Positions 8,527 to 17,176 are shown, counted from the stretch's first letter. The stretch: DNA of 64,000 bases from JBGVSA01 sp041807905 (GCF_041807905.1 NZ_JBGVSA010000004.1:186001-250000), one strand, 5' to 3'. The notes: a model not told the origin generated them from the letters alone. Numbers and translations: made by a program.

Positions 8527-9471
8527 TCAGTAATCGAGCTGGTCGTCCTGATCGATGGCGCTGCGCTGGCGCGCAACGAACTCCTGCGTGGAGTCGATGC
8601 CGCGCAATTGCAGGATCGTGTTGCGCACGGCCGCTTCGAGCAACACGGCGAGGTTTCGACCGGCCGCCACGGGCAGCACCACGCGGCGGACGGAAACGCC
8701 GAGCACCTCTTGCGCCTCGTCGTCGAGTGGCAGGCGCAAGGGCTCATCGTGTCCCGGGTTGCGTCGTTGCAGATGGACGATGAGCTTCAGCTTCATCTTC
8801 CGGCGACACGCCGTTTCGCCAAAGATCGTCCGGATATTGAGAATGCCCAGGCCGCGTACTTCGAGGAAGTCCTTGAGCATCTCCGGGCAGCGGCCTTCCA
8901 GCACGCCGGCGGCCACCCGGGAGATTTCGACCACGTCATCGGCAACCAGCCCATGGCCGCGCGAAATGAGTTCGAGGGCGAGTTCCGACTTGCCCGCACC
9001 GGAGTCGCCGGTGATCAGCACGCCGACGCCGAGCACGTCCATGAACACGCCGTGGAGCGACACGCGTTCGGCAAGCTTGCGGGCGAGATATCCGCGCAGC
9101 ACATCGATCACGCGGGCCGATTCGACCGGTGAAGCCAGCAACGGCACCCCGGCTTCTTCACAGTGGCGGCGGATGAGGTCGGGAACCTCGCAATCGTCGG
9201 CGACGATGATGCCCGGCGGCGACGCGGCCAGGATGCCGAGCAGATGATGTTCGAGCTTGTCGCGTGCCTGTCGGCGCGCCCAGGCGAATTCGGTTTCTCC
9301 CATCACCTGCAGGCGATTGGGGTGAATCAGGTTCAGGTGGCCGACCAGGTCGGCCGGCCAGGCCCGGTTGTCGAGAATGGTGAGATGCGTGTCCAGCCTG
9401 CCCGCCACATGGCGGAGGCGCAGCGCGGCGCGATTGGCCTCAAATAGCTGCGCGACGCTCGTTCGCCGCAT
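8527..9471 (-). CDS. hprK: HPr kinase/phosphorylase
   Basis: Bifunctional enzyme that phosphorylates and dephosphorylates a serine of HPr-type PTS proteins. The N-terminal domain (about 1-130) is followed by the kinase domain with P-loop GDSGAGKS, then the family signatures EVRGLGILNI and the C-terminal DEAQEVLGVSVRRVVLPV stretch. The start at 9471 (MRRTSVAQLF) overlaps the ptsN end by about 32 bases; a start at 9513 would add 14 residues without similarity. In Proteobacteria lacking sugar PTS permeases this enzyme works with PtsN and a reduced regulatory phosphorelay, which fits its coupling to ptsN and rpoN here. Confidence 0.95.
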   Translation of the reverse strand: MRRTSVAQLFEANRAALRLRHVAGRLDTHLTILDNRAWPADLVGHLNLIHPNRLQVMGETEFAWARRQARDKLEHHLLGILAASPPGIIVADDCEVPDLIRRHCEEAGVPLLASPVESARVIDVLRGYLARKLAERVSLHGVFMDVLGVGVLITGDSGAGKSELALELISRGHGLVADDVVEISRVAAGVLEGRCPEMLKDFLEVRGLGILNIRTIFGETACRRKMKLKLIVHLQRRNPGHDEPLRLPLDDEAQEVLGVSVRRVVLPVAAGRNLAVLLEAAVRNTILQLRGIDSTQEFVARQRSAIDQDDQLDY

Positions 9472-9925
9472 TCGCGTTCCAGTCGTTGAACAACTGCTGG
9501 ACGGCAGCAGCATCCGGAGCCGCGATCAGGTCATCGCGGAAAGTGCGATCGCTGAACATCTGCGCCAGTTCGGACAGCAGCCGCAGGTGCGACTCATTGG
9601 CCTGTTCCGGCACCAGCATGAAGAAAATCAGATTGACCGGCTTGCCGTCCGGCGCGTCGAAACCGATGGGTTCGACGGTGCGGAAGAAGGCGCCGCGCGA
9701 TTCCTTCAGGCCCTTGATGCGGCCATGCGGAATGGCGATGCCCTGACCCAGACCGGTCGAGCCGAGTTTTTCGCGCTGCGTCAGAGCATTGTTGATGGTC
9801 TTGGCCGACAACCCATGCTCGGTCTCGAACAGTCGTGCAGCCAATTCGAACAGCACGGACTTGCTGGCGGCCTGAACGTCGACGGCGATGTTGGCCAGCG
9901 GCAGGATGTTGGAGATGAGGTTCAT
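9440..9925 (-). CDS. ptsN: PTS IIA-Ntr regulatory protein PtsN
   Basis: EIIA domain of the nitrogen-related phosphotransfer system, a regulator rather than a sugar transporter. The 161-residue length is typical; phospho-acceptor His67 sits in GIAIPHGR, and the flanking LGSTGLGQG and PVNLIFFMLVPE motifs match the family. It precedes hprK with overlap and lies downstream of hpf, separated from it by 308 bases, so it may have its own promoter. A near-consensus -24/-12 element lies immediately upstream (9944-9959). There is no clear Shine-Dalgarno before the ATG. Confidence 0.95.
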   Translation of the reverse strand: MNLISNILPLANIAVDVQAASKSVLFELAARLFETEHGLSAKTINNALTQREKLGSTGLGQGIAIPHGRIKGLKESRGAFFRTVEPIGFDAPDGKPVNLIFFMLVPEQANESHLRLLSELAQMFSDRTFRDDLIAAPDAAAVQQLFNDWNANAANERRAAI

Positions 9926-10233
9926 GCAAATGAGACAGCAGGTTGCCAGTATTGTGCCAGTAAACGATTAATCGCTTGTGCCGCCTTGTTTCACAGGTGG
10001 GACTCACGCCATCGCGAATGGTTTGGCAAGACTCCTGAAGAATCCGAAACGTTACACCAAGCGCGGATGGTACAGCGATTATGGGTACGAAAGCACCACC
10101 CGTAGTGAGAACCTTTTCGCGGTTCGATCACAAGGCCCGGATGATGGGACGATTTGACGTGTTGCAGTGCGGGGGAGCGGCGGGAAGTGCCCCGCCCGGG
10201 GGCCCGGGCGGAGGATGGCTCAATCAGCGCCGG
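9926..10233. other. Intergenic region between hpf and ptsN
   Basis: No gene seen. It holds a very GC-rich perfect dyad just past the hpf stop (CCGCCCGGG / CCCGGGCGG, 10192-10211) without a U-tract, and the sigma-54-like element listed separately near ptsN. Short open frames here have no ribosome binding site or recognisable product. Confidence 0.5.
9944..9959 (-). promoter_or_regulatory. Candidate sigma-54 promoter of ptsN
   Basis: On the minus strand the sequence TGGCACAATACTGGCA has GG and GC separated by exactly 10 bases and agrees with TGGCACG-N4-TTGCW at all but two specified positions. Transcription would begin near 9933, only about 8 bases before the ptsN ATG, which is a very short leader and weakens the call. 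Confidence 0.35.
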
Positions 10234-10551
10234 TCAGCTTTCGATGTGCTTGATCGAATCGCGGGTGTGGTCGTTCTGCTTCTCCTTGTACTTGACCATC
10301 TGGCGATCGAGCTTGTCGACCAGGGCATCGATGGCGGCGTACAGATCGTCATCGGTGCTTTCCACGAACAGGTCCTTGCCAGGGACGCGCACCGTGACTT
10401 CAGCCTTCTGCTTGAGCTTTTCAACAGAGAGGGTCACTTGTGTAGCCGTCACGTGATCGTAGTGGCGGACCACCCGATCAAGCTTGCCCGTGACATAGTC
10501 GCGCAGGGCAGGGGTCACCTCAACGTGATGGCCGGTGATATTCAGGTTCAT
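10234..10551 (-). CDS. hpf: Ribosome hibernation promoting factor (short form)
   Basis: A 105-residue HPF/RaiA-family protein that binds the 30S subunit in stationary phase and promotes inactive 100S ribosomes. It starts MNLNITGHHVEVTPALRDYV and has the conserved KLDRVVRHYD and DLYAAIDALVDKLDRQ stretches; the length is that of short HPF without the C-terminal dimerisation domain. A strong AGAGGAG lies 7 bases before the ATG, so longer in-frame starts are rejected. It lies 14 bases after rpoN, the usual arrangement in the rpoN cluster. Confidence 0.95.
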   Translation of the reverse strand: MNLNITGHHVEVTPALRDYVTGKLDRVVRHYDHVTATQVTLSVEKLKQKAEVTVRVPGKDLFVESTDDDLYAAIDALVDKLDRQMVKYKEKQNDHTRDSIKHIES

Positions 10552-10565
10552 GATCTTCTCCTCTC

Positions 10566-12065
10566 TTAGATCGATTTGCGCTGACTGACCGGCGGGATAT
10601 TGAGTGATTCGCGGTACTTGGCAATGGTACGGCGAGCCACCACGATACCCTGCTGGCCCAACATTTCGGCAATCTTCGCGTCGGACAACGGTTTTTTGCC
10701 GTCCTCGGCGCCGACCAGCTGGCGAATGAGCGCTCTGATCGCCGTCGCTGAACACGCGCCACCGGTATCAGTGGACACGTGGCTACCGAAAAAGTACTTC
10801 AATTCGAAGATCCCGCGCGCGCTTGCCATGTATTTTTGCGTTGTGACGCGCGAAACCGTCGATTCGTGCAGTTCAAGCTCTTCGGCGATCTCGCGCAGCG
10901 TCAGCGGACGCATGGCGACTTCCCCGTAGTCGAAGAACTGGCGCTGGCGGTCCACGATCGCCTGCGATACACGAAGGATCGTATCGAAACGCTGCTGCAC
11001 GTTCTTGATCAGCCACTTGGCTTCCTGCAATTGCCCCGACAGTGAGCTGCTCATGCCCCGGTTCTGCTGGAGAATGTCAGCATACACGCGATGGATGCGC
11101 AGTTTGGGCATCGCCTCGGGATTGAGGCTCACCGTCCACGCGTTGCGCACCTTTTTCACCACCACGTCCGGGATGATGTAGCGCGTGTCGGTCACGGCGT
11201 ACTGCGCGCCGGGCCGAGGATTCAGGCTGCAGATCAGGTCCTGCGCGGCGCGCAGTCCGTCGTCCGAGCATCCCAGCCTGCGCTTGAGCTTGGTGAAGTC
11301 GCGCGACGCGAGCAGCTCAAGGTTGCCATCGACGACGGCCAGCGCAAGGTCGCGCGTTCCGCCGGCCGGCAGGGCCTTGAGTTGCAGGGTCAGACATTCT
11401 TGCAGGTTGCGCGCACCGACGCCGGTCGGGTCGAGGTTCTGCACGTGCCGCATGGCGATGATCAGCTCTTCGGGCTCGACTTCCCACTCTTCCGGGATCA
11501 AGGGCAGCAGATCTTCCAGCGGTTGGGTCAGATAGCCATCGTCGTCGAGCGATTCGATCACCAGCCGCACGAGTGCGCGGTCGCGATCGGACAACTGCAT
11601 CAGTGCGACCTGGCTGGTCAGGTGATCGTTCAGTGAGGTTTCGGCGGCCTGGAATTCCTGGAAGTCGGCATCGTCGTCATCATTGTTTGATTTGCCGCTG
11701 CCGGCCTCCGAGCGCCATTCGGCCGCTTCGCCGATGTCGTCGTCCGATACCGAATCGTAGGCTTCGGAGATGTTCTCGGGCATCGCCGGCTCGGGCGCCT
11801 CGAAGTCTTCTTCGGCCGCTGCCGTCGCGGTGTGCTCCGGGATGGCGACTTCCTCCGGCGGCGCTGCCTCGGCGGCCGATGCGATCTCCGCAGCCGAGGG
11901 CGTTTCGTTGTCGTCCTCGCGTTCGAGCATCGGATTGTCGAGCAGCATGCGCTCGATCTCCTGGTTCAACTCGAGCGTCGACAACTGCAGCAGCCGGATC
12001 GACTGCTGCAACTGGGGCGTGAGAGCCAGTTGTTGAGAAAGGCGCAGTTGCAGCGAAGGTTTCAT
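10566..12065 (-). CDS. rpoN: RNA polymerase sigma-54 factor RpoN
   Basis: Alternative sigma factor for -24/-12 promoters, working with AAA+ activators. The 499-residue protein has the Gln/Leu-rich region I (LRLSQQLALTPQLQQSIRLL), an acidic linker (about 45-150), the core-binding region, and the C-terminal RpoN box ARRTIAKYRESL. Downstream are hpf, ptsN and hprK in the conserved order. Upstream, 38 bases away, is lptB. Possible targets in the window are the PEP-CTERM gene (promoter 41562-41577) and ptsN. The activator at 22280 is the only intact sigma-54 EBP encoded here, since the NtrX homologue lacks the GAFTGA loop. Confidence 0.98.
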   Translation of the reverse strand: MKPSLQLRLSQQLALTPQLQQSIRLLQLSTLELNQEIERMLLDNPMLEREDDNETPSAAEIASAAEAAPPEEVAIPEHTATAAAEEDFEAPEPAMPENISEAYDSVSDDDIGEAAEWRSEAGSGKSNNDDDDADFQEFQAAETSLNDHLTSQVALMQLSDRDRALVRLVIESLDDDGYLTQPLEDLLPLIPEEWEVEPEELIIAMRHVQNLDPTGVGARNLQECLTLQLKALPAGGTRDLALAVVDGNLELLASRDFTKLKRRLGCSDDGLRAAQDLICSLNPRPGAQYAVTDTRYIIPDVVVKKVRNAWTVSLNPEAMPKLRIHRVYADILQQNRGMSSSLSGQLQEAKWLIKNVQQRFDTILRVSQAIVDRQRQFFDYGEVAMRPLTLREIAEELELHESTVSRVTTQKYMASARGIFELKYFFGSHVSTDTGGACSATAIRALIRQLVGAEDGKKPLSDAKIAEMLGQQGIVVARRTIAKYRESLNIPPVSQRKSI

Positions 12066-12103
12066 CTTGTTCTGTCGAGTGGGCTTCGGCTCGAATACGT
12101 CGT

Positions 12104-12826
12104 TCAGAGCCTGAAATGTTCTCCCAGGTACACCTGCCGCACCTGGTCGTTCTGCACGATCTCGTGCGGTTGGCCTGCAGCCAGGACTTCGCCTGAGTTG
12201 ATGATGCAGGCGTGGTCGCAGATACCCAGTGTTTCGCGCACGTTGTGGTCGGTGATCAGCACGCCGATGCCACGCGCCTTCAGGTATCCGATGATCTTCT
12301 GGATATCCAGCACCGCGATCGGGTCGACGCCGGCGAACGGTTCGTCGAGCAGGATCAGGCGCGGCTGCGTGGCCAGCGCGCGCGCGATTTCGACGCGGCG
12401 GCGCTCGCCACCCGACAGGGACATTGCCGTGGCGTCGCGCAGATGGCCGATGTTCAGCTCATCGAGCAGTTCGTCCAGCCGCTTGGCAACGGCGGCCTTC
12501 GAGAGCTTCTGCAGCTCGAGCACCGCCATGATGTTCTCGGCCACCGTCAGCTTGCGGAATACCGAGTTCTCTTGCGGCAGGTACGACAGGCCCATGCGCG
12601 AACGCTTATGCATGGGCAGGTGCGTCAGGTCGGTGGCGTCCAGGTGGATGGTGCCGCCATTGGCCTTGACCAGCCCGACGATCATGTAGAAACACGTGGT
12701 CTTGCCCGCGCCGTTGGGGCCGAGCAGACCCACGACTTCGCCGCTGCCGACCTGGAAGGACACGTGCTTGACGACGGTTCGCGCCTTGTAGCGCTTGGAC
12801 AGTCCGTCAACTCTCAGCAGACTCAT
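12104..12826 (-). CDS. lptB: LPS export ABC transporter ATPase LptB
   Basis: ATPase that powers extraction of lipopolysaccharide from the inner membrane with LptFG and LptC. The 240-residue protein has Walker A GPNGAGKTT, signature LSGGERRR, Walker B LILLDEPFAGVD and an H-loop (ITDHNVRE). It precedes rpoN as in many Proteobacteria. However, lptA, lptC and the kdsC/kdsD genes normally found just upstream are absent; instead the recX end overlaps the lptB start by 20 bases. The encoded partners must lie elsewhere in the genome. Confidence 0.96.
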   Translation of the reverse strand: MSLLRVDGLSKRYKARTVVKHVSFQVGSGEVVGLLGPNGAGKTTCFYMIVGLVKANGGTIHLDATDLTHLPMHKRSRMGLSYLPQENSVFRKLTVAENIMAVLELQKLSKAAVAKRLDELLDELNIGHLRDATAMSLSGGERRRVEIARALATQPRLILLDEPFAGVDPIAVLDIQKIIGYLKARGIGVLITDHNVRETLGICDHACIINSGEVLAAGQPHEIVQNDQVRQVYLGEHFRL

Positions 12827-13262
12827 CGAAGGGTTCTTTCAACAGCTTGCGAATGATATCGACCGGGAACCCCCGGCCCTGAAGGAAGCGCGCCTGCTTC
12901 GCCCATTCGCGTGCATCAGCGGGCGCCGCGGCGAATTTTTTCTGCCACACCGCGCGGGCGCGGCTCATTTCGTCATCGGGCAGGGCCTCGGCCAGCGCCT
13001 CTTCTGCCATGTCGGGGCTCACACCCCGTTCGGCAAGCTCACGACGCAAACGGGCCGAACCGACGCGACCCGAGCGCGAACGCACATAGCTTTCGGCAAA
13101 GCGCTCATCGGATTGCAGGCCGGTTTCGCTCATGCGGTCGAGAACGGCTTCGACGTCGTCACCCTCCTGTGCGCGCGAGTTGAGCTTGCGCCGCAGTTCG
13201 GAGCGCGAATGCTCGCGCGTGGCGAGCAATCGCAAGGCATGGGATTTCAGATCGCCCGCCAT
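12807..13262 (-). CDS. recX: Recombination regulator RecX
   Basis: A 151-residue RecX that binds and modulates RecA filaments. It is built of three-helix repeats rich in Arg and Glu, with the family motifs SRSELRRKL, DERFAESYVRSR and LRRELAERGVS. It starts 20 bases after the recA stop, so the two are probably cotranscribed and RecX is made by read-through from the recA promoter. Its 3-prime end overlaps lptB by 20 bases, an unusual link between DNA-repair and envelope genes. Confidence 0.95.
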   Translation of the reverse strand: MAGDLKSHALRLLATREHSRSELRRKLNSRAQEGDDVEAVLDRMSETGLQSDERFAESYVRSRSGRVGSARLRRELAERGVSPDMAEEALAEALPDDEMSRARAVWQKKFAAAPADAREWAKQARFLQGRGFPVDIIRKLLKEPFDESAES

Positions 13263-13282
13263 GCCGTCCTCCGTTGCCGGAT

Positions 13283-14305
13283 TTACTCGGCCGCCTCGGC
13301 TGCCGGCGCACCCATCTCGGCGATGCCAAGGGCCGCGCGCACCTTGTTTTCGATCTCGCGCGCGGTGTCGGGATTGGCACGCAGGAATTCGCGCGCGTTG
13401 TCCTTGCCCTGACCGATCTTCTCGCCGTTGTAGGCATACCAGGCACCCGACTTTTCGACGATGCGATTGTTCACGCCCAGCTCGATGATTTCGCCTTCGC
13501 GCGAAATGCCTTCGCCATAGAGAATGTCGAAGTTGGCCTCGCGGAAGGGGGGCGAGACCTTGTTCTTGACGACCTTCACGCGGGTTTCCGAACCGATCAC
13601 CTCGTCCGACTTCTTGATCGTGCCCGTGCGGCGGATGTCCAGGCGCACCGACGCGTAGAACTTCAGCGCATTGCCGCCGGTAGTGGTTTCGGGGTTGCCG
13701 AACATCACGCCGATCTTCATGCGGATCTGGTTGATGAAAATGACCAGCGTATTGGTGCGCTTGATGTTGGCGGTCAGCTTGCGCAGCGCCTGGCTCATCA
13801 GGCGGGCTTGCAGGCCCGGCAACTGGTCGCCCATTTCGCCTTCGATTTCGGCCTTCGGCGTGAGCGCCGCTACCGAGTCGATGACGATGATGTCCACGCC
13901 GCCCGAACGGACCAGCATGTCGGCGATTTCCAGCGCCTGCTCACCTGTGTCCGGCTGCGAGATGAGCAGATCGGCCACGTTCACGCCCAGCTTGGCCGCG
14001 TAGCTCGTATCAAGGGCATGCTCCGCGTCGATGAACGCTGCCGTGCCGCCCAGCTTTTGCATTTCGGCGATGACTTGCAGCGTCAGCGTGGTCTTGCCGG
14101 ACGATTCCGGGCCATAGATTTCGACCACGCGGCCGCGCGGCAGGCCGCCGATGCCCAGCGCGATGTCCAGCCCCAGCGAGCCGGTCGAGACGGCCTGGAT
14201 GTCCTCTTGCTGCCCGTCGCCCAGGCGCATGATCGAACCCTTGCCGAACTGCTTCTCGATTTGAGCCAATGCGGCGGCGAGGGCTTTCGCCTTGTTGTCG
14301 TCCAT
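13283..14305 (-). CDS. recA: Recombinase RecA
   Basis: ATP-dependent strand-exchange protein and LexA co-protease. The 340 residues include Walker A GPESSGKTT (65-73), Walker B VDIIVIDSVAAL, DNA-binding loop L1 (EGEMGDQLPGLQARLM) and L2 (NQIRMKIGVMFGNPETTTGG). The start MDDNKAKAL is supported by GGGGAA upstream; the frame continues upstream without similarity. The promoter is not obvious: a -10-like CATAAT on the minus strand (14336-14341) has no good -35, and no LexA box of the CTG-N10-CAG type is visible in the 322 bases upstream. Confidence 0.99.
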   Translation of the reverse strand: MDDNKAKALAAALAQIEKQFGKGSIMRLGDGQQEDIQAVSTGSLGLDIALGIGGLPRGRVVEIYGPESSGKTTLTLQVIAEMQKLGGTAAFIDAEHALDTSYAAKLGVNVADLLISQPDTGEQALEIADMLVRSGGVDIIVIDSVAALTPKAEIEGEMGDQLPGLQARLMSQALRKLTANIKRTNTLVIFINQIRMKIGVMFGNPETTTGGNALKFYASVRLDIRRTGTIKKSDEVIGSETRVKVVKNKVSPPFREANFDILYGEGISREGEIIELGVNNRIVEKSGAWYAYNGEKIGQGKDNAREFLRANPDTAREIENKVRAALGIAEMGAPAAEAAE

Positions 14306-14627
14306 TCTGTGTGTTCCCCGTAGTGATTGCGCCAAATTATGGCATAGACCTTGCGTGTGACGGCGACTTCTCCGCGACCGAAGGTCGTCGTTGGCGACAT
14401 GGAGCATCACCGCCTCCAGTCGCTCGTGTCACCGGTCATTGCAGTACCGCGCGAGGAGGAAAATTCCTGTTGCCGCGCGCACTTGTGTCAGCTCACAACA
14501 CTTGTTGCGCTGTTCGCCGACGATGCTCAACGGGCCGTGCAATTCGTCCCGGATGTTTTTCCTCCATACGCCCCCTTTCTGCCTTGTGCGGAGCGGGGGC
14601 GTCCTCGTTTGTGGGCCGTGCCCGTGT
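14306..14627. other. Intergenic region upstream of recA
   Basis: No gene seen. It contains the recA leader and promoter and the 3-prime region of the LysR gene. An 8-bp dyad ACGCCCCC / GGGGGCGT (14568-14575 and 14595-14602) with a 19-base loop may act in termination of the LysR transcript, but no U-tract follows. No LexA half-sites with correct spacing were found. Confidence 0.5.
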
Positions 14628-15638
14628 TCAGAACATCGCCTCGGCCAGCTTGTATTCCTCTTCGATGACCGAGCGCAGCGTATTCGGGCCCGGGCGGCCC
14701 GCCGCGTTGCAGTCGATGTCCGGCCGGCAGCCGGAAAGCAGAGGGCAACCGCTGAACAGTTCGGCGACCCAATCCACGAACGCCCGCACCTTGGGCGACA
14801 GATGGCGGTTGTGCTGGTAGACCACCGAGATCGGCATCGGCGAAGGCTGCAGACTGGCCAGCACGCGCTTGAGGGCGCCGGAGGCGAGGTGTTCCATCAC
14901 CATGTAGCCGGGCGCCTGGATCAGCCCGAATCCCTGCAGTCCACAGGTCAGGTAGGCGTCGGCGTCGTTCACCGACACGCAGCCGCGCATCTTCACCTCG
15001 GTGCTTTCGCCATCGACCACGAACTCCCATTCGATCGTGCGCCCCGTCCGCCCCGAAAAGTAGTGCACCGAATGGTGGTTGAGCTGCAGGTCTTCCAGGT
15101 CGCGCGGCTCGCCGAAGCGTTCAAGGTAGGCAGGAGCGGCGCAGGTCAGGCACTGGAAGGTGCCGATGCGACGCGCCACCAGTGATGAGTCCTGCAAATC
15201 GCCGACGCGGATCACGCAATCCACCGCCTCGCGGACCATGTCGACCGGGCGATCGCTCATGCCGATCACCAGTTCGACCTCCGGATTGCGGCTGTGGAAG
15301 TCGCACAGGCTAGGAATCAGGATACGGCGCCCGATCGATGGCGGCACATCGATGCGCAGCCGTCCGCGTGGCACGCGAGCCACGTCGCGGAAGGCTGCCT
15401 CGGCGTCTTCGAGATCGGCCAGGATACGCTGGCAGCGCTCGTAGTACGCCGCGCCATCCGTGGTCAGCGAGAGCTTGCGCGTGGTGCGATTGAGAAGCCG
15501 CACCTGGAGATGCTTTTCCAGGTTCTGGATGGTCGTGGTGACCGTCGTACGCGGCAAGCCGAGGCTGTCGGCGGCCTGCGTGAAGCTGTTGGCGTCCACG
15601 ACGCGCGTAAAGACCTGCATGGCCTGGAAGCGATCCAT
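14628..15638 (-). CDS. LysR-family transcriptional regulator beside an RND efflux operon
   Basis: A 336-residue LysR regulator: winged helix-turn-helix at 1-60 (SFTQAADSLGLPRTTVTTTIQNLEKHL) and a periplasmic-binding-like effector domain (about 90-295). The C-terminal 35 residues are a lineage-specific tail. Sequence character is of the large AaeR/DmlR-type subgroup. It is transcribed divergently from the efflux operon starting at 15949, the arrangement in which LysR proteins usually regulate the neighbour and themselves. A possible promoter for this gene is TTGTCT / TAGACT with 18-base spacing within 15686-15715. It is analogous in position to MexT but no orthology is claimed. Confidence 0.88.
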   Translation of the reverse strand: MDRFQAMQVFTRVVDANSFTQAADSLGLPRTTVTTTIQNLEKHLQVRLLNRTTRKLSLTTDGAAYYERCQRILADLEDAEAAFRDVARVPRGRLRIDVPPSIGRRILIPSLCDFHSRNPEVELVIGMSDRPVDMVREAVDCVIRVGDLQDSSLVARRIGTFQCLTCAAPAYLERFGEPRDLEDLQLNHHSVHYFSGRTGRTIEWEFVVDGESTEVKMRGCVSVNDADAYLTCGLQGFGLIQAPGYMVMEHLASGALKRVLASLQPSPMPISVVYQHNRHLSPKVRAFVDWVAELFSGCPLLSGCRPDIDCNAAGRPGPNTLRSVIEEEYKLAEAMF

Positions 15639-15948
15639 ACGACCTCCCGATCGATCTGTGATGCGGCAAATACCGTAGTGCGCAGTCTAGACCTGATTGT
15701 TCGGAATAGACAAACAGTATTGCCGCGCCAAGCCTGTTTATCCCGACCGGGCAAACATTCATGATGCACTGCATCCCGACAACAACAGGCCTCTGCCCCG
15801 TGTCCGCACAACCCGCTGTCCGCCGCGTCTTTCTGCATCCGGCCGTTCGTGCCGTGCGGCTGGCTGCGTGTTGGCGGGGCTGAACACCGCCGAGGGATGG
15901 CGCCCGCCGGCGCCGCGTCGCAATCCCATAAACCCCAGGGGAACCATC
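15639..15948. other. Divergent regulatory region between lysR-type gene and efflux operon
   Basis: No gene seen. Two dyads stand out: GTCTA-N17-TAGAC (15685-15711), overlapping the probable promoter of the regulator, and a 13-bp perfect palindrome GATGCA-C-TGCATC (15763-15775) on the efflux side. Both are candidate operators. A long open frame reads through from 15697 into the adaptor gene but lacks similarity before 15949. Confidence 0.45.
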
Positions 15949-17163
15949 ATGCCCATGTCCCGTACCCGTTTCGCCCTCATCGCCACCGCCGTACCCGTCA
16001 TCCTCGTCGCCGGTGGTCTGTTTGCGCTGGGCGTTCATGCCGATGCCGGCAAGAGCGTCGCGCCTGCCGGGCCGCCCGCGGCCGCCGTCGATGTCGCCAC
16101 CGTGGTGACGCGCAGCATCACCGACTGGCAAAGCTATTCCGGGCGGCTCGAAGCCGTCGACCGCGTAGAGATTCGCCCACTTGTATCGGGCACGCTGACT
16201 GCCGTGCACTTCAAGGACGGGGCACGGGTCGCCAAGGGGGACCTGCTGTTCACCATCGATCCGCGGCCATATGCGGCCGAGGTCGACCGTGCGCGCGCCC
16301 AGTTGGCGGCCGCCGAAGCTCGCGCCGCCTACACCGCCAGCGACCTGGCGCGCGGCCAGCGGCTGCTGACCGAAAACGCCATTGCGCGCCGCGACTTCGA
16401 AGAAAAGCAGAACGCCGCGCGCGAAGCGTCCGCCAACTTGCAGGCCGCGCAGGCCGCACTCGAAGCGGCCCGGCTCAATCTCGAATACACCCGCATCACG
16501 GCGCCCGTGGCGGGCCGCGTTTCGCGGGCAGAAGTCACCGTCGGCAACGTGGTCGCGGCCGGCGCATCGTCGGCGCCGCTGACCACGGTGGTCAGCGTGG
16601 CGCATATGTATGCATCGTTCGACGTCGACGAGCAGAGCTTCCTCAAGTACATCAACCCGGGGCGTGCGCAGACCGAACGACAGGTGCCGGTGTACCTCGG
16701 GCTGGCGAACGAAGAGGGCTACTCGCGCCAGGGGCGCATCAGTTCGGTCGACAACCGGCTCGACACGTCGTCGGGCACGATCCGCGTGCGCGCCGAATTC
16801 GACAACCCGGACGGCATGCTCGTACCCGGCCTGTATGCGCGCATCCGTCTTGGCGGCGGAGCGCCGCGCGACGCCGTGCTGATCGACGAGAAGGCCATCG
16901 GCACCGATCAGGACAAGCGCTTCGTGCTGGTGGTGGATGGCAGCAATCGCGCCAACTACCGCGAAGTCCACCTGGGTGCCACGCAGGGCGACATGCGCGT
17001 GGTCGAGGCGGGTCTCAATCCGGGCGAGCGCATCGTTGTGAACGGACTGCAACGCACGCGACCGGGCGAGCCCGTGTCGCCGCACGATGTTTCGATGAGC
17101 GACGCGGCCAGCGGAGGTCAGCCGCAGCCGGCCGCCGGCAAGATCATCCGCGCTTCGAACTGA
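15949..17163 (+). CDS. RND efflux periplasmic adaptor (MexE-like)
   Basis: Membrane-fusion protein of a tripartite efflux pump, 404 residues. An N-terminal hydrophobic anchor (about 8-31) without a lipobox is followed by a barrel-sandwich/lipoyl half (VEIRPLVSGTLTAVHFKDGARVAKGDLLFTID region), an alpha-helical hairpin (about 105-180, Ala/Glu/Arg-rich), the second lipoyl half (APVAGRVSRAEVTVGNVV) and beta-barrel and membrane-proximal domains. The ATG at 15949 follows CAGGGGAA. The transporter gene follows after 13 bases and the outer-membrane factor next, giving a complete operon. Confidence 0.92.
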   Translation: MPMSRTRFALIATAVPVILVAGGLFALGVHADAGKSVAPAGPPAAAVDVATVVTRSITDWQSYSGRLEAVDRVEIRPLVSGTLTAVHFKDGARVAKGDLLFTIDPRPYAAEVDRARAQLAAAEARAAYTASDLARGQRLLTENAIARRDFEEKQNAAREASANLQAAQAALEAARLNLEYTRITAPVAGRVSRAEVTVGNVVAAGASSAPLTTVVSVAHMYASFDVDEQSFLKYINPGRAQTERQVPVYLGLANEEGYSRQGRISSVDNRLDTSSGTIRVRAEFDNPDGMLVPGLYARIRLGGGAPRDAVLIDEKAIGTDQDKRFVLVVDGSNRANYREVHLGATQGDMRVVEAGLNPGERIVVNGLQRTRPGEPVSPHDVSMSDAASGGQPQPAAGKIIRASN

Positions 17164-17176
17164 ACGGGGGGATGCC

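Noticed and set aside
14568..14602. Dyad ACGCCCCC / GGGGGCGT as a terminator of the LysR gene
   Set aside because: The 19-base loop is large and no U-tract follows on either strand; it is noted only as a possible structure.
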